DNA from: Sepiola atlantica
Lineage: Eukaryota > Mollusca > Cephalopoda > Sepiida > Sepiolidae
Direction of reading: 5' to 3'
DNA length: 64,000 bases
Assembly: GCA_963556195.1 (NCBI GenBank)
Contig: OY744523.1
Span: 71,180,788-71,244,787, forward strand
The notes under the pieces: model-generated
Told to the model about the DNA's origin: nothing
Database searches by the model: none
The model's input: the letters and a program-made list of their open reading frames with translations, nothing else
Translations under genes and position numbers: made by a program
Shown: one piece after another, positions 12,651 through 25,430 of the stretch
Layout: every line of letters begins with the position of its first letter
Position numbering within the stretch: position 1 is the first letter of the stretch

Positions 12651-13635
12651 CAAATTATATTTATAGCATGCTTTTACAATATTATCTATTCTTTTCTTTT
12701 TAAAATATACTTCCCAAAGGGGAGATCAATCCGTTAAAATTATTTATTAACCTTTAAGATATATAAAATTAGTGAGTCCTCCCGTTAATTTATAGATCCA
12801 GCCTGGCATACCTGCGAACATTCCATTAGGTATCGAATATTTAACATGACCATATAGCTTACCTGTCACCATCTCAGATGACGACTTCTACTTACCGCAT
12901 CGAATGTATGACCTTATAGATCAAGCGACTCGTATTACGATGGCACGTGCGTGTCAAAAAAAGCCGAATGATTCCCATCTTCTGTTCGCGTTATATTTAT
13001 TGTGTGCGCGCGCTGTTGCTTAATTCGGTTTGATCCTCCGGGATGGGGAAGGGGTTCAATTTCTGCGTCAGTTTAACGAGGCTGTTTTCTTAAACATTAA
13101 TATGACAAACCGACGATCACGTCTATCAGATGTTGACACGGGCTTCTCTGTAACAGTACCGTTATTGGAGATCGATATCTCTTTCAATTCAAACAAGACA
13201 AAAACAAAAATGTTTAATGAATAAATAAATAAATAAATAAATGCGAATAAGGAAGAAAGCATGAATAGAATGATCCAATGAATAAGAAACTCGATACGTT
13301 GTATATTCCTCCAAACAAATGGGTAGTATTGAAATTGATTTCTGCAATCAAGATGTCAGCAAAAGATCTGGATAGTAGAAAAAATAGATATTAACCTCTA
13401 AAATGCGATTTAGACCTTTTGTAAAAAGCCGCCTTTCTAATAAATATTCGCAACTTGTAGTTAAAATAACTTTTGATTACTTATTCAATACAATGAATTC
13501 TATTGATGTTATTGCGTATTTGCATAAAAGACTGTTTCCCTTATATTTCGTCCACCACATGAACACACTAGCGTATAGCTTCCCATCATTCCGTAATACG
13601 GTTCACAGTGGTGTTTATTGAGAATTTGCTACAGC
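12651..13635. other. Spacer with an (AAAT)n tract
   Basis: It holds an (AAAT)n run at about 13219-13241 that may mark a retroposon 3' tail. The 200 bp before it (about 13030-13215) gives short open frames on both strands, without recognisable motifs. Confidence 0.45.
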
Positions 13636-13712
13636 TTAACCCTAACCATAAGCCTAACCATAACTCTAACCTAATCATAACCCTAACCTAAATCTAACCA
13701 TAATTCTAACTC
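13636..13712. repeat. Degenerate telomere-like (CCTAA)n repeat
   Basis: Repeated AACCCTAACC, CCTAACCATAA and TCTAACC words cover about 77 bp. They are related to the CCCTAA/TTAGGG telomere unit but with a frequent 12-13-bp ACCATA spacing. It lies inside ordinary sequence beside a LINE, so it is interstitial. Confidence 0.75.
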
Positions 13713-13732
13713 AACACGTTTATATATTTAAA

Positions 13733-14410
13733 AGAACATTTTTTAACATAGTATATCCAAACAAGGCAAGTAGATGTAAGGGGCGACTGATAATTAGGGT
13801 GGAAGTGTTTGGGGTCATCCTTAATTTGGAGCTGTGCAGCGAGATGCTTATTCACATTAGTTTTAAACTTGTGCATAGCAGTACAGGCAGGGAAACAAGG
13901 AGCAGGGAGCGTGTTCCAAAGGCAAACAGTAGGATGAAAGAAGCTATTATGGTAGAAGGTTCTCCGGCATCTGGGGACCTCCACCGTGAATGGATGTTAT
14001 TTAGCTTATTGTCGGGTTGGTCGAGTGTATTAACGTCGAGGGGGCACCAGAGCAGCAAGTTCATCGGAGCACATTCCATTGAAGTACTTGTAAAACAAGC
14101 ATAAGGATGCAACATTGTGGCGATGGGATATGGGCTGAAGCTTGGTGGATAATGAGGAATATATCAGATTAGAGACTTTTTTGGACCTTATCTAAGAAGG
14201 AGAGACTAGTGAATGAGGCACCAGCCCAGGTGTGACAACAATACTCCCAGCTTGGGCGGATGGTGGATTTGTAGACATATAGGATACTGTCAGGTGTGAA
14301 ATGTTTTCTAGTACGGTATAGGGATGCCATTTTCTTTGTAGCAGCCTTGGCAATATGTTCTATGTATTTGTTCTAATTCATGTGAATATTAGACTGAGGA
14401 ATTTGAACGT
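13733..14410 (-). pseudogene. LINE-A copy 3: reverse transcriptase C-terminus
   Basis: The minus strand gives, with frameshifts, YMSTNPPSAQAGSIVVTPGL near 14220-14280, then PYACFTSTSMECAPMNLLLW (about 14040-14112) and VEVPRCRRTFYHNSFF through LWNTLPAPCFPACTAMHKFK to NKHLAAQLQ (about 13826-13984). These match LINE-A copy 1 block for block, including the 3' UTR words around AACATAGT at 13745. It is probably the best preserved LINE-A tail here after copy 1. Non-functional. Confidence 0.85.
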
Positions 14411-15479
14411 TAAACTCTCATGTAGAGTGTTATTTGCCATGACAATCGGTGGTTGAAGATGTTTCTAATATATAACTAAAAAAAGGAGGTCATTGTCCTC
14501 TGTGTGCACTGCGCATGAGTTCATTCTCTTTTGCAAAACTTTTCTTTTTCTACTGGTGGCGGGGCTTTTATATAAAATAGGCTCGAATTACTTCCTTATG
14601 ATTCATTGAGTTTAGAATTATAAAATTTAAAACAAAATGTATTTTGTGTTTCTTGTTTGAATTTCTGGTGTCAACGAGTTATCATCATGTGTATTCGCTT
14701 TGAACTATTATCGTTACAATTTTTATTTATCTTCATAATGTTGTTTGGCCGATGAGCTTTCAAGATCTCTTCTATGTTGTTTGATTTTCCAGTCATCTTG
14801 TATACGCCGTATATCACTCTCGCCTTCGTCACTCTCTCTTTGTTTATTAAAATTCAATGGTAATAAAGCTAACTATAAAAATTAAGATTCAAATAGTCAG
14901 TTATTTTCAAAGGAAATATTACCACGAACAGAAATATAATTTAACCAGTAGTTTGAAAGGGAAAGCGAGAACAAGAGAAAGAGAGAGCGAGAGGGAGGAG
15001 AAAAAATGGAGCTGATGAAGTGAGTTCAGACGGATTTGTGATTTTGTCTGTTTACTTTTTATTTTAACTCAACTAGCCTTACAACATCTCTGGGTTTTTT
15101 GTTCAAATAATCTAACCAGAGCTCAATGCGTAACCCGACTAATTTAATTTCTAGTACATGGATAAATGGAGTTTAGCGGTACAGGGAGGTAATTTAGTAT
15201 ATAATATTAGGTTTATTTTATTAACATATGCATTTGTAACATTTTGAAATATATAACTCCAAATCCCCTCTTCCCACGCAAAGTGAAAATAGAAAACAGG
15301 ATATTTATATAGATGAAATAAATACATGTTGGACTTTATTATAGTGGCATCTTCCTTACTGTCTTTCGAAATATGTTTACGCTTGATTCTTAACAAGCAA
15401 CAGAATCACAAGATCTTTTTAATGAAAACGGATCGACAAAAATATAACCTATCCATATATTACTAAACAGTTATGGCTT
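14411..15479. other. AT-rich spacer, nothing recognised
   Basis: Short purine-rich stretch with GAGA words at about 14955-15005 and an unassigned 81-codon minus-strand frame (15151-15396). No transposon boundary identified. Confidence 0.5.
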
Positions 15480-15935
15480 TTTAGAGTGTTTATGTGCAAA
15501 TAGAACTGTGTGATTAGTTGACAAGAAAGGAATAGGCAGAGTTCGCATAGCTAAGGTAGTAGTTTCTTAGATATCAATACCAGAGTTCGAATTGCACGTA
15601 AATCTAAAATGTATTTTTAATGGATACGTGTTTCATAAATTTCACATAATAACATAAAAAACATATATATTTTTAAAATTAATGACCTATTTTTTACTAA
15701 TTAATAAAAAAAGGAAATAAAAATTATTCGGTATAAGGTTAAAGCAAAGCATATGTTCTAATGTTTTGTTGCCAATAAACAATACGTGAATCGTAGTTAT
15801 TTACTCTCTTATGCAAACACTGAGTAAAGTATGTTTTCCACGGAATTGCACAAATAATTTTATTCGTGCTGCTTATAAAGATGGAAATTGACATACCCAT
15901 GTACTTAATCAACACCGTTTAAAGAGTGGGTATAC
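15480..15935 (+). repeat. Dispersed repeat R2, copy 1 (SINE-like)
   Basis: It aligns by eye with 49205-49690 over about 450 bp. Shared ordered words include GTGTGATT(A/G)GTT, GAATAGGCAG, AGTTCGAAT, TACGTGTTT, CGTAGTTA, TTTCCACG and GGAATTGACAT/GAAATTGACAT. The segment at about 15550-15597 (TAGCTAAGGTAGTAG through GAGTTCGAATT) has the order of a tRNA D-arm, anticodon arm and T-arm. It may therefore be a tRNA-related retroposon. Not a functional tRNA. Confidence 0.65.
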
Positions 15936-17124
15936 ACCAGTGTAAAAAAATAAAGTGTGTTTTTGTCAAAACGATAAATAAAACGAAGCGAATAAATCAC
16001 TGAAACTGACTATGTCACGTGTAAAGACTTAACCAGAATAGAAAAAAGAGAAAATGAATTAGGATTTAAAAAGAAAACAAGAAACCAAAGTCTTCCAATC
16101 ACACAAGAACATAACACGGATATAAAAACAAAATCAAAGTCGTAAATAAATGATTATTTAAACCGAAAGATTAGGAACCCATTCTATAAAAGTCGTGCGT
16201 AAAAAAAATCTAAAATAATCGACTCATTACGAAGAGTGAGTTAGCCTCCCTCCTTTGACACCCTCTCCACGAAAATAAGATAATGGCAAACGAACGTGAG
16301 GGTAAGGAGATAAACGTATTTAAAATGGGAACAGTGGTCGGTGAGAACACCTAATGACGCCATCGGCACAGGAAGGTCTTCAGAGGTGAAATCCCTCATC
16401 TAACTCTTTCGAACGCCCAACGTATTGCAATGATAACAGGTTGCTAAAAGAGTTCAACGTTGGCCTAGCGCTTCTTGGCAGCGCTTATCATGGATCGAGC
16501 GCGAATGATCAGAAGACGAACACGAGCTTTTTTAATTACTCAGTTCAATGATCCAATTTAATGTCATCTCCATATTGAACCGTATTATTCACATTATTCA
16601 CATTTTACAGTTTTTAACAGTTTACGACGATAACAATGCATTGCGTGTTAAAGATAAACACATTTGACCCACTATACATTGACTTGTTGAGGACAGGATA
16701 TTATCACATGAAAGGATTACAAAGTTAATATATACAAAAGTATTCATTTTTATCGACAACTGAAGGAAATGCAAATAAAAAGTGTGGCCAATTAATGACA
16801 GCTCAAAGTGTCAAAAGAACGTTCTAGGTGAAATAAAGTGTTTAGTATTTCATATGTGTTTCTCGTAATGTGTATGCTACGACGAAAGTTTTTCGGTCCC
16901 AAGAAACCTCAGCAGAATGTGTAGCTTGAAAGCAAAAAAGAGAAAGAGACATAGAAGAATAGAAAGAAAGAGAGAGAGAAAAGAAAGAGAGAGTAAGAGA
17001 TATAACCAGTAAAAACAGACGTATTTTGTGTTTTATCTTTATATTATTTTTATTTAACTGGCTTTGCAAACTTACTTTGTTTTTATTTAAACAATTCAAT
17101 ACAATATCACCTAAGCAACCATCT
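15936..17124. other. AT-rich spacer, nothing recognised
   Basis: Contains a GAGA-rich patch at about 16935-17000 and a less AT-rich stretch at 16240-16530 without any coding or repeat similarity that I can name. Confidence 0.5.
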
Positions 17125-17530
17125 GCCAATGTATGGATTATTTTAATCACATCTGGGCCGGTGCATGATCCACTAGTCTCTCCTTAGACAACGCCCCAAA
17201 AAGAGTCGCTAATCTCATTAGTCCCTCACTATCCACTAAGCTAAACCCCATGCCCCATCGCTGCAATGTTGCATCCGTGTGTTTGTTGTACAAATACTTC
17301 AATGGAATGTGCTCCGATGAATTTATTGCGCTGGTGCCCCCTCGACGTAAATACATTCGAACAACCCGACAATTAGCTAAATAACATCCATTTAGAAATG
17401 TAAAATAAATGTGACCCAGCATCTCGCTGCACAGCTCCCAATTTAAGATGAACCCCCAAACACTTAACCTTAATTATCAGTCGCTCTTTACGTCTACAGT
17501 GGCAACTCGCCTTGTTTGGAGTGAACTGAG
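17125..17530 (+). pseudogene. LINE-A copy 4, plus strand, internally deleted
   Basis: The plus strand reads like LINE-A: CNHIWAGA-type start at about 17140-17165, RVANLISPSLSTKLNPMPHR (about 17205-17265), NVASVCLLYKYFNGMCSDEF, then LVPPRRKYIRTTRQL (about 17330-17380). It then jumps from the CCATTTAG region to CAGCATCTCGCTGCACAGCT of the 3' end, so the VEVPRCR to LWNSLP block is mostly deleted. The 3' UTR runs to about 17530. This is the only LINE-A copy on this strand. Confidence 0.8.
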
Positions 17531-19454
17531 TAAAAATTCACATAGTTTACCACTGGAATTGATGCATTTCCACCCACACAAGTTGTTATATGCCGTAGAG
17601 CAAGTATGCTGATTATATATAAAAAATATATATATATTTCATATTCCTCGCTGTCTGTCTAAATACAGCGTAGATATTTAAAACTAAATGAAAATCAAAC
17701 TGAATTTAGTAAAAACAGATCTACCAAATGCATTTAACATAAATAAGAAAAATACCGTTTACCAATCAAAAACGATAAATGAGAATGACTGAAGGTTCAA
17801 AGAGAACCAAGAACGCTTTAGGTGAAAGAAGGTATATAATCTGTAATATAAACTGGGTACACATGTTCATTTCGGCTGTCGCATTGTGAGTTATGTGTGT
17901 GTAAATGGGATATACATGAAGATGTGTACGCATATTCGTTTGCCTGTTTTGTCAGTGAGTGAATGTGTGTACGCACTTGTGTGCTTGGGAGTTTTGATAA
18001 AACTATGTATACGCTGGCGCTGTTTAGGAGTCCGTATGTGTTTGCAACTTCACGAGGGCGTCTCAGTCTCGAGGGGCCTGGGTAGAATGTGTTGTACGCA
18101 GGTGCGTTGTCTGTGAGAGGAAAAAAGGGGAAGAAACACACAGTGTTTGGATTTTTATATTATGCGCGAAATTTAGAAGTGAATATCTCTTGCGCTGTGA
18201 TGGTTCAGAAGAAACTGTTAATCTTACTTTTCTCCAATCGAGAGTCGATACGTTAACACATCATTGGCTGCCGATGCATCTTCTAACAGACTAATAAAAC
18301 AACTTGTTTGAATGATAAACAGATCCATTTGAAGACAGCTATTTCTATTATTCGATTTCTATCTTTAATTTCCTTAGTACAAAACCATGTTTCTATACGC
18401 TCTTACATTTAGACGTTTTCCGTATTATATGCAGCTATATTAGGACCGATTTACATTAAATAAAATTAAATTATCTATCATAATGTAATTCCCAATATAT
18501 ATATTAAGTATGAAAATGTATGTATGGCTATTATCAGAATAATTGCGTTAATGTATTGTTTGCGGTTGCTTATATATCTAAGTAGTGTTCACTGTAGTTA
18601 ATTAACAAATCATATTCGTTGGTCTGATTAATCCATCCCGCGTTATTATTTCTATCAACCAATCGATGTCATACCCTTTGTTTGAGAGTAATTTTAATAT
18701 TCCTTACTATTCAGTTAGTGAAATAAACAAGGCTGACATTACTCGTGGGAAATAACATAATGTATATATTCTATTTTTCCCTATCGGCATTTGAGAATTA
18801 CTTTTAGTTAAGGTGTTATATATTTAGTTAATTTATGTAATATGTTATTATTAGTTATCTTAAAGTAAAGTTCGTTCTGTGTATACAGTTAGTTGCTCTT
18901 GCGCCTCTTACGATTTTGGCATCTTTAAAATTTAATGTTTGTCGATCAAGCTGATAGGATCGTTTAACCGTTTATACCGTTCTACAGCTTTTCCTTGAAG
19001 ACACATTGACTTCCGATCTAACAGTTGTGTTTTTCATCTGTGTAAACAATGCGTGTGCTATCAACAACTGTTTATTGTTTCAAACAATTACACATGCACC
19101 AGTAATTGTGCTGTTTCCACTGTTTTCTATCTCTACTTGTATTTGCTACCTGTTTCCTTCTCGGTCACCCATCCCTTCGTTTCTTCTATATTTCTTCTTT
19201 TCGATTCTTTTCTAATTTCATACTTTACATCAAACTGAGCTGCTTCCCCTACAACATCAATCTCCGATATCACGAACATTCCTAAAGGCGATTATGTTAA
19301 TGTTTACTTGACTCAACTTCTAATTTGGAAATAGCAGTAATAGAGAAATTATGATTTTTATTTTTATACTTATTGACTTTCTCATCAACCAAATCAGCAG
19401 TAAAATATTAATTTACAAACTGATAATTAATAATTTGATAGATGTGTTATCAAG

Positions 19455-19458
<4 letters not shown>
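17531..19458. other. AT-rich spacer, nothing recognised
   Basis: Contains open frames of 60-107 codons (for example 17818-18141 on the minus strand) with no recognised motif. A GT-rich stretch lies at about 17890-18120. No repeat boundary was identified. Confidence 0.5.

Positions 19459-19518
<60 letters not shown>
19459..19518. repeat. (TA)n microsatellite
   Basis: About 60 bp of TA, followed by a short TACA-type variant stretch. Confidence 0.93.
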
Positions 19519-19519
<1 letters not shown>

Positions 19520-20555
19520 TATACACGCATACATACATATATAGAAAGAGGCAGTTAAGATTACCTAAAGGAGAGTTTGAATTACCTATAATACACTATC
19601 ATCGAGTGTATTTGGTATTTATGTACAAGGGTTTGTCAGGATAATCTGACATGATGATACGTCACCCTACAAGAAAACCCTGACTAAATATTCAAAATAA
19701 CATAGTATTCGAAGCCTAAATAAGATCCCCTCAGCACGGCTATACAATTGCTGATACGAGCAATGCTGCACCCTCTCCTAGTGATTTTATTTCAAGTAAC
19801 AACATTTAGTTGTATACTCCACCAGACTAGATGAATTCTTGATATTGAATCCGGTAATACCAAGAGACAACAAGAAAGATATACTATGATATAGTTAACT
19901 GGTTAATTATGTGGAGAAAAAGTAATGTTCTTAACTTCTTTACTAATTCAACATTTGAGAGATGAAGGAGAATAGAATATTCGAATATCTGTGTATCTCA
20001 TATAGGGATCAAGTGTGAGCCCCAAGAAGTGACCCCTTTATTTCTGAGAACTTCGATTGAAGTAAAATTAAACAAGTGAGAATATATATATTGATATATA
20101 TTCACGTAAGTTTATGTTCACAAAGCATACTCCTATGAAACCTTACTGTGATTACACAAGTTCTCAATAATAAATACTGTTATATATTTACTTCGTACAA
20201 ACTTGTATTTATGTAGACATCTATGGCTACGATTTTACAGACATGTTGAAGTTGCATTCTAAGATAGTGGCGGAAAGAGGTTTATCTGTTCCAATTTACT
20301 TGCCTCGCTACGAGGGCAAAGTAAGAGACAAGGTCGTTTTTTTATGTTTGGAAAATCCAACTCACAAAAAAGGGTAATCTGGATTAGAAGTAAAATTAAA
20401 ATCTTCTTAGTCTAGTAGGATTTCTCCTTAACTAACCGCGGACAGAATAGACTAAGCGTAGCGTCAGAACATATACTACACTTTGTTAGCTGTTTTCAAG
20501 CTAGAACTGAAAAATGGCTTAAAATATGTAGCCATGTTTGTGTAAATGAAATCTT

Positions 20556-20560
<5 letters not shown>
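19519..20560. other. AT-rich spacer, nothing recognised
   Basis: No coding similarity, inverted repeat or tandem structure that I can support was seen. Confidence 0.5.

Positions 20561-20605
<45 letters not shown>
20561..20605. repeat. (TA)n microsatellite
   Basis: About 45 bp of TA. The following 290 bp includes a 76-codon frame (20622-20852) with no known motif. Confidence 0.9.
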
Positions 20606-20608
<3 letters not shown>

Positions 20609-20894
20609 ATGCCTATCAGTCGTGGAACTAGTAATCAAGTGCAGACTTAATGGGCGAGCTGACTTAAAGTTAAAGAAAATGGAATCTTATCGGCTTCCAC
20701 ACCCCAGAAAACTTCTTATACCCTCTCTTTCCCTCTTTCCCTCTTCTGCCTTCGGTTTGACGGTGCTCTCCAAAGCGAGGCCCGAATTTCTTACTTTTGA
20801 TTTTGAATTCATTTTAGTTATGCTTTTAATAAGATACGCTAATACGCATTGAAACGTTGGTTGTTTGACGTAAGGCTATAATATTGTTTATGTA

Positions 20895-20897
<3 letters not shown>

Positions 20898-20960
<63 letters not shown>
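20898..20960. repeat. (TA)n microsatellite
   Basis: About 63 bp of TA. Confidence 0.93.
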
Positions 20961-20964
<4 letters not shown>

Positions 20965-21249
20965 CCCTATAGGATAAGAACTGAAAAATCTCTGAAAATG
21001 AACGCCTTTGTCGATGCGGCCATCGTAACAACTGCATAAATCAGAAGGAGCTAGATCATATGTATCATTAGTTCATTAGGATATAGTAAGTTACAAAGAC
21101 TTTACTTTCAACGCAATTAAAAAACAATGGGGAACATCTGTAATTTATTTTGAGTGTTGAACACGGTTATCACGGCTGACTATTGTTATCAACTTGCTTG
21201 ACGCATAAATAGTATTTATTTCTCATGTCGTTCGTAACTGTTAAAGTTT

Positions 21250-21315
21250 AATATGTTGGAGTGCTCGGAATTAAGCTAAAGATAACTCTTGTTCCGGGGT
21301 TCGAAACCGGCCACT
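21250..21315 (+). other. Possible tRNA-like (SINE) fragment
   Basis: GGGGTTCGAAACCGG at about 21296-21310 resembles a T-arm/box B. GGAGTGCTCGGAATTAAGC upstream could be a decayed D-arm region. No complete cloverleaf can be drawn, so it is at best a retroposon remnant. Confidence 0.3.
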
Positions 21316-21401
21316 AGTTAGAATGGTTATCTCTACATTGATGATTTCGTGAAAATAAAACGTTACGTATGTAGATAAACATGATATATTTATTATTAAA
21401 T

Positions 21402-21402
21402 A

Positions 21403-21456
<54 letters not shown>
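21402..21456. repeat. (TA)n microsatellite with one G interruption
   Basis: Two TA runs are separated by a single GTA variant at about 21421. Confidence 0.92.
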
Positions 21457-21460
<4 letters not shown>

Positions 21461-21791
21461 AGAAGTCTGATTAAAGACAACTGACTTCTCTTTTTTTTCC
21501 ATCATACTTTTAATCATTGACTCAACTCGGCGAGCAAGTTTTCGGATTTCCGGTGGTAATTTATGGAGTATCGTTCAGAGGTTTCTCAAGCGTTTTTAAT
21601 CTCTGCGATCTTTTTTCAAGAGTTAGGTTTTTTCTGATATGTTGTCGTTGTTGTTTAAAGTGATTTTATTATTTTGCTCGATATAACCGAGACCCAGGAA
21701 AATCGCGCGTAGGGTCGAGACAATGATTACAACTATAACGAAAGGAGTAGATTTTCTTGTCTTTAATCCGACTTGTTTTTGCAAAAATGTA

Positions 21792-21797
<6 letters not shown>

Positions 21798-21860
<63 letters not shown>
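21798..21860. repeat. (TA)n microsatellite
   Basis: About 63 bp of TA. The IYIYIY frames on both strands are artefacts of the tract. Confidence 0.93.
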
Positions 21861-21863
<3 letters not shown>

Positions 21864-23280
21864 TATCAAGACTTGGACATTGTATGACGTCATCATAATG
21901 GGTATGGCGTTACCTCTGATGATAGTAAGGGAGATAGACTGCAACATCCAAGCGGTCTATCGGATCTTGATCCTGGAAATGGCTAGCCAATTTCTCGTAT
22001 GGACGTCTTGTATGGAGACTGAGATCACTTGACGTATGGAGTGAACTGGGTTGATTGATGAAATAGTTTTTTTTTTAAAACTATTTGTCATCTTATCTGT
22101 TTTCACCGAACTGGGTTGCAGTGCCGAGATCGTGCAAAAAATCAATTTAGGTTAATCTGATTAAATATATGATTTAATATCTGATTAAATAATTAAAAAG
22201 AATGTTCCTATATATTAATATTATATCTTATGTCAGAGGTTCGTAATCGAAAGACTTGAGTCGTTGTTTTACATTACGGCATATTATTGTTGTTATTTGG
22301 GTTATTTAATGTTGAACACAGTCATTTTGGTAAAACGTTTTATTCTTCATGCTCGTATTCTACTTCTATTTTATATTCGATTTTTTGTAGATTACTTTGT
22401 TTGGTAGGCATATATTTTGAATATTTACTTCATATATGCGGCATTGATATGTACTAATTTGTCTGGGTCAGGGTTATGCTTAAAAGTAGTGGTTACAAAA
22501 GAATGGTTCAAGGCACAAGATAAACATCAAAGGAGCAAGTGTATTACTCCGCAACACTCCCGCCGCAACAAAGTTGAAGTACTCCGTATCCCTATCGGGA
22601 GATTTAACCACTGAGAGAGGGTTGTTTATACAGCAACAAAATGTCTGATATCGTCTGTTTCATGATCCCATACTTTACCATAATCTCTTAGATAAAAATA
22701 AAAATACTAACTTAATCTCTATACTTAGTAATAGTTATATTTACAGGGTGAAACTCTCCCTCAAAAATGCTACACATATAAACGTATGTAAATTCTTTAA
22801 TAAATTGCAATAATGTTTCAACTTTATGAAGAATAGTCATGTCAGTCGAGAGCGTAGTTACAAAATGCCTTGTCAGATGAAGGAAATGACAAAATCAAAA
22901 ATTGTTATGTCATCAATATGAGGATAAATATATAATGGCCAGGTAGGTCCACAAATCCGGAGCCTATGAAATAATCTCAAACTTGAACACAGGGAATTTA
23001 GACAACAACATGATCGTCACACGTTAAATTTATTGTATCGTACCCACTAGCGTTACAATTAATTACTGTAAAGGCGAACAGAAAGAGAGAGAGGGGGGTC
23101 TTGACCATTTTTATTACAATTTTGCTAGTGCATTTTTAACACGTCCGTTATTGGTCGTTTCCATCGGAAACTGAATATGAGGCTTCTTCCAACAATTACT
23201 CCAGTTTCTAGTAAATGCCGTCATATCCGCCTATTTTTATTAGAGACTTCCATTCTCACAGAAATAGATTCTAAGTCATG
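21861..23280. other. AT-rich spacer, nothing recognised
   Basis: Short local duplications of GATTAAATAT-type words lie at about 22160-22195. No gene or transposon signature found. Confidence 0.5.
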
Positions 23281-23283
23281 TTA

Positions 23284-23338
23284 CCATATTCGAACCCCTG
23301 TCTGACACACGTCCAGTCTTCTAAGCTAGCCGCCAATA
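23284..23338 (-). other. tRNA-like (SINE) fragment, minus strand
   Basis: On the minus strand GGCGGCTAGCTTAGAAGACT (from 23333 down) is followed about 30 bases later by GGGGTTCGAATATGG. These fit boxes A and B of an internal RNA polymerase III promoter in the right order and spacing. The acceptor stem is not evident, so it is more likely a tRNA-derived retroposon head than a tRNA gene. Confidence 0.45.
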
Positions 23339-23689
23339 TATGTACACTTCGAATATATAACATTATTAATTAAGTATAGGGTACTTAGCCGTTTGATTTC
23401 AATGGTAAAATTAAACCGGAATTATATTGTCTGATTATGTCAGCATTATTGTACAGAATCCTGACAATGAGCACAAAAGACGCCAATCTGCAACAAGATT
23501 TGCGCCGGTGTCGTAATAGAACTTAGGATGCGATTTCCATGTACATAATGTTTCTCGGTATTTCTCTCTATTCATAAATTGCAATCGTTGATCTTCACAA
23601 ATGACAACACGAGTATGTTTTGGTGCGTCTACGTATCTTTATGAGCAGCTCCTTGCGTCGGTTGGCTCATTCGGCGCTTACGCTAACTT

Positions 23690-24270
23690 AATTTAGAAAA
23701 AACGTATTTTCATCTGTACATGAGCCGGTTAAATAGACGTATCTTAGTTTACATGCGTCTAAACATATTTATAAGAGGTTATGTTTAGTTTGCCTTCTAT
23801 GCTTAAGGTTGAAATAGCAATTTGATTTATCTATCTGTATTCATTTCTAAATAAAAATGTTCGTCGCCTAACACGGTTTATTTAAAAGTTGAATTTTGAA
23901 GATTAAAAAGAATCTATCGATCGTCTGTTGATCGTCAGTCTGTCACGCTTAAGTTTCAGATAGATTTCTTTTATTTTAGATGTCACTCTTAAGTTTAATT
24001 TGTTTTATCCATCTGTCATATTTAATTTAAAATTCACAATTTTAAGATTTAAATAGGATTTGGCCGTTCCTATGTCGACCATTGTTTTGTCACACTTAAG
24101 TTTGAAAGTTTAAAATTATATTTTTGCCGGTCTGTCATATTTAATTTTAAAATTGCAGTTCTTATATTCGTACACGCATGTCTATAAGAGGCTATGTCTG
24201 CTAATAGGTCGATTTTTCAGTTTGTCACGCTTTGAAATTGTATTCCAACGTTAAACCTTCAGATCGAAGA
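23690..24270 (+). repeat. Minisatellite M, array 1 (GTCTGTCACGCTTAAGTTT family)
   Basis: The word GTCTGTCACGCTTAAGTTT and close variants recur at about 23939, 23980, 24014, 24088, 24129 and 24219. Spacings are roughly 35-90 bp, separated by AT-rich halves ending AAATTG or AAAATT. It is flanked by a GGTTAAATAGACG-type phrase (about 23727) and by words around CTATAAGAGGCTATGT (24181) that also occur beside array 2. More diverged than the arrays at 30.4 and 36.5 kb. Confidence 0.7.
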
Positions 24271-24359
24271 GACGCATCTTAAAAATATGCGTTCTTGTTT
24301 AGTTTCCTTTTAGATTTATTATTTCTTTATTTCTCATTGTTAAGTGACGATAGAACACT

Positions 24360-24361
<2 letters not shown>

Positions 24362-24412
<51 letters not shown>
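24362..24412. repeat. (TA)n microsatellite
   Basis: About 51 bp of TA. Confidence 0.93.
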
Positions 24413-24420
<8 letters not shown>

Positions 24421-24541
24421 TATCATTTTTAACGTTTTCTATCGATGGCGTCTTGAAATATCAATTTAGTGTTTGGGTAAAAGTGATTTGCCGGAAATGC
24501 AGTTTTGTGTTGCACCTTGATTTCCGGTTTCCTAAAACTCT

Positions 24542-24562
24542 GCGCCTTTCAGTAAAAGGCGC
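24542..24562. repeat. Short perfect hairpin
   Basis: GCGCCTTT and AAAGGCGC form an 8-bp stem around a 5-base loop. It lies within an unassigned 68-codon frame. Function unknown; possibly chance. Confidence 0.5.
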
Positions 24563-25430
24563 TTCCTGTCATGAGACTCTTCGAAAAATTATTTCGCTTC
24601 ATTCCATCCTCGCAGACTTATTATCGCTAAGAGTTGCCTTTCAGTATCCGAGACTTTAATAAAAACAAAAACAAAACAGTAAGAAAACAGTCTAAAAAAG
24701 GATAAAACGAATACTTAATTTGATTAACGTTATTGATTTTGTTTCTTTTTGCTTTTTTTTTGTTTTTTAGTTTTATTTTATTTTTCAATTCGTTTATGTT
24801 ATATTTGTGTAATGTCTGTATTCGCTACAAACATTCAGTTATGAATCTCCAACTTTATTGTTACGAATGACCCAAATAAAAATATTTTCTTCATCTCTCC
24901 TGAACAATATACCTGTCTAATAGTACTTATATAAATATTGTGTGGCAGGCATGATGACCCTGAACCAGTCTTGTGCTGGAGTGTATTTTTTAATTTTAGG
25001 AAATGTCGAAATCACAACATATGAGAAACATGAGTAAATTAACCTTAATAAGATAAGTTTGAACCAAAGTATTATCAACATTTCTTTTGGATAAAAATAA
25101 TTAACTTAGGTTATTCAATGTCTGTTATTTGCTAACTTAGAACAGTGGAGGGAGGAAGGAGAGAAAGAACAACCAGTGAGTTGTGAGCCGCATTATTTTT
25201 TGACTAAAACAAGTCATAGAAATCCAGTTAAATTGAGCTCTAATGATCTCATAAAAGTTAAAGTAAAAGTTCCCTGATCGAGTTTCAAACAATTTTAACA
25301 TTTATTTGTAAAGTTCAAATGTTACACTTACTGATGACTCAAACAATCGATAATATTTCCCCATCTTTTGGACACATGAGTCTAATCAAATTATACCTAT
25401 ATCCATAGCCTCTGTTCAGTCTTGAGAAAT
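24563..25430. other. AT-rich spacer, nothing recognised
   Basis: No coding, RNA or repeat structure could be supported. Confidence 0.5.
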
